A stretch of DNA of 64,000 nt from UMGS1908 sp045655005 (GTDB taxonomy: Bacteria; Bacillota; Clostridia; Christensenellales; UBA1242), in NCBI GenBank assembly GCA_045655005.1, contig JAZOOJ010000019.1:1-64000 (forward strand), in the 5' to 3' direction. A program made the position numbers and the translations under genes. A model generated the notes under the pieces. That model was not told the DNA's origin and did not search any database. It saw only the letters and a program-made list of their open reading frames with translations. Shown here piece after piece: positions 63,562 through 64,000 of this stretch. How positions within the stretch are numbered: the first letter of the stretch is position 1; each line of letters starts with the position of its first letter.

Positions 63562-64000
63562 ATGGCAACATATTATTTCGATGGAAATGTTGGTAGCTTA
63601 ACTGAATTTAAAAGGCTTTATGACTTTTTACATCAATATAACCTGTATATGAAAGAACATCCAACAGCAACAATTAATGATGTTCGAAACAACCTTAGAT
63701 ATCCAGGACTTGGCAGTGCGTTGTACGGAGCAACAAAGGTTAATGATGAAATTGCAAACATCAAAAGATTGACTGGTGGGGTTATGCCAACTCTGGCTGA
63801 CGAACAAGATTTTCTTGACCAATTTAAGACTTTTGCAGAAAACAAGAAAAATGCTGTTGAAACAGAGAGAACCGATGCAAATGAAGCATTTACAGACCCT
63901 TCGCGTGGCATTGGCGGGAAGTCGCTTGAAGATATTGAATTAGATGCGGAAGACGCTAAGACCGAACTTAGAGATTGCAGATGGGGAAGATCTGGCATTT
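63562..64000 (+). CDS. Hypothetical protein, 3' end beyond the window
   Basis: Open from ATG at 63562 (AAAGGAG before it) to the window end, 146 codons visible. Soluble, charged and helical. A stretch with NNLRYPGLGSALYGATKVNDEIANIKRLTGG faintly resembles the C-terminal region of the preceding protein (DPGWANSYGKDWLKYGIARLKKQLAMG), so the two may share a domain. Cotranscription with the previous gene is likely. No known family recognised. Confidence 0.75.
   Translation, partial: MATYYFDGNVGSLTEFKRLYDFLHQYNLYMKEHPTATINDVRNNLRYPGLGSALYGATKVNDEIANIKRLTGGVMPTLADEQDFLDQFKTFAENKKNAVETERTDANEAFTDPSRGIGGKSLEDIELDAEDAKTELRDCRWGRSGI

Overview
This is a low-GC chromosomal segment from an uncultured-type Clostridia-like Firmicute. 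The evidence is the 16S rRNA gene, the Bacillus/Clostridium sporulation gene sets (yqfC-yqfD, yabP-yabQ-divIC, spoIIE, sipL, a spoVB-like flippase), veg, yqzL between era and recO, addAB rather than recBCD, and pyruvate phosphate dikinase. Most genes are on the + strand. There are no insertion sequences, integrases or CRISPR arrays. The window starts inside one gene and ends inside another.

Layout. 1-0.47 kb: 3' end of a sortase-fold protein that lacks the catalytic residues. 0.5-2.65 kb: a solitary 16S rRNA gene with two promoters, flanking complementary processing arms and its own terminator; no 23S or 5S follows. 2.8-4.5 kb: unknown small genes, including a HicA-like bicistron. 4.6-8.45 kb: yqfC-yqfD-ybeY-era-yqzL-recO. 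8.5-13.2 kb: a DinD/BRO-N gene, ppdK and a radical-SAM activase homologue. 13.3-21 kb: sporulation and division genes (yabPQ-divIC in minus orientation, divergent from spoIIE-tilS), then vanW, veg and sipL. 21-22.5 kb: glpK. 23.2-28 kb: rpmG-secE-nusG-rplKA-rplJL with an L10 leader, but no rpoBC, then a DUF1540 gene and rplI. 28-36 kb: a sugar-kinase-like phosphotransferase and addBA. 36-45 kb: an accessory region of large exported Ig-like and beta-helix proteins plus small membrane proteins. 45-54 kb: flippase, HU, dusB, pgk-tpiA, secG, an amino-acid-dehydrogenase-like gene and a lipid kinase/PAP2 pair. 54-56.6 kb: a possible zincin, a lipoprotein and tRNA-Asn. 56.7-60.2 kb: comFC and secA. 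60.3-64 kb: three unknown genes that look like a cell-envelope-associated cluster.

How the genes fit together. Most of the window is housekeeping: ribosome assembly (16S, L33, L11, L1, L10, L7/L12, L9, YbeY, Era), Sec translocation (SecA, SecE, SecG), glycolysis (Pgk, TpiA, PpdK), repair (RecO, AddAB) and the sporulation programme. The two best sigma-E-like promoter candidates sit exactly in front of yqfC and yabP. Several genes (yqfC, the radical-SAM gene, tilS, addB, dusB) have a promoter -10 box 6-13 nt before the start codon and no Shine-Dalgarno, which suggests leaderless mRNAs.

Most likely sources of new biology are the exported-protein region at 37.5-45 kb, the three-gene unknown cluster at 60.4-64 kb, the HicA-like overlapping pair at 3.5-4.5 kb, the inactive sortase, the HExxH protein at 54.1 kb, the TpiA lacking the GHSERR glutamate, and the orphan 16S gene with unusual decoding-site bases. 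All functions are inferred from motif recognition by eye; no database search was run.
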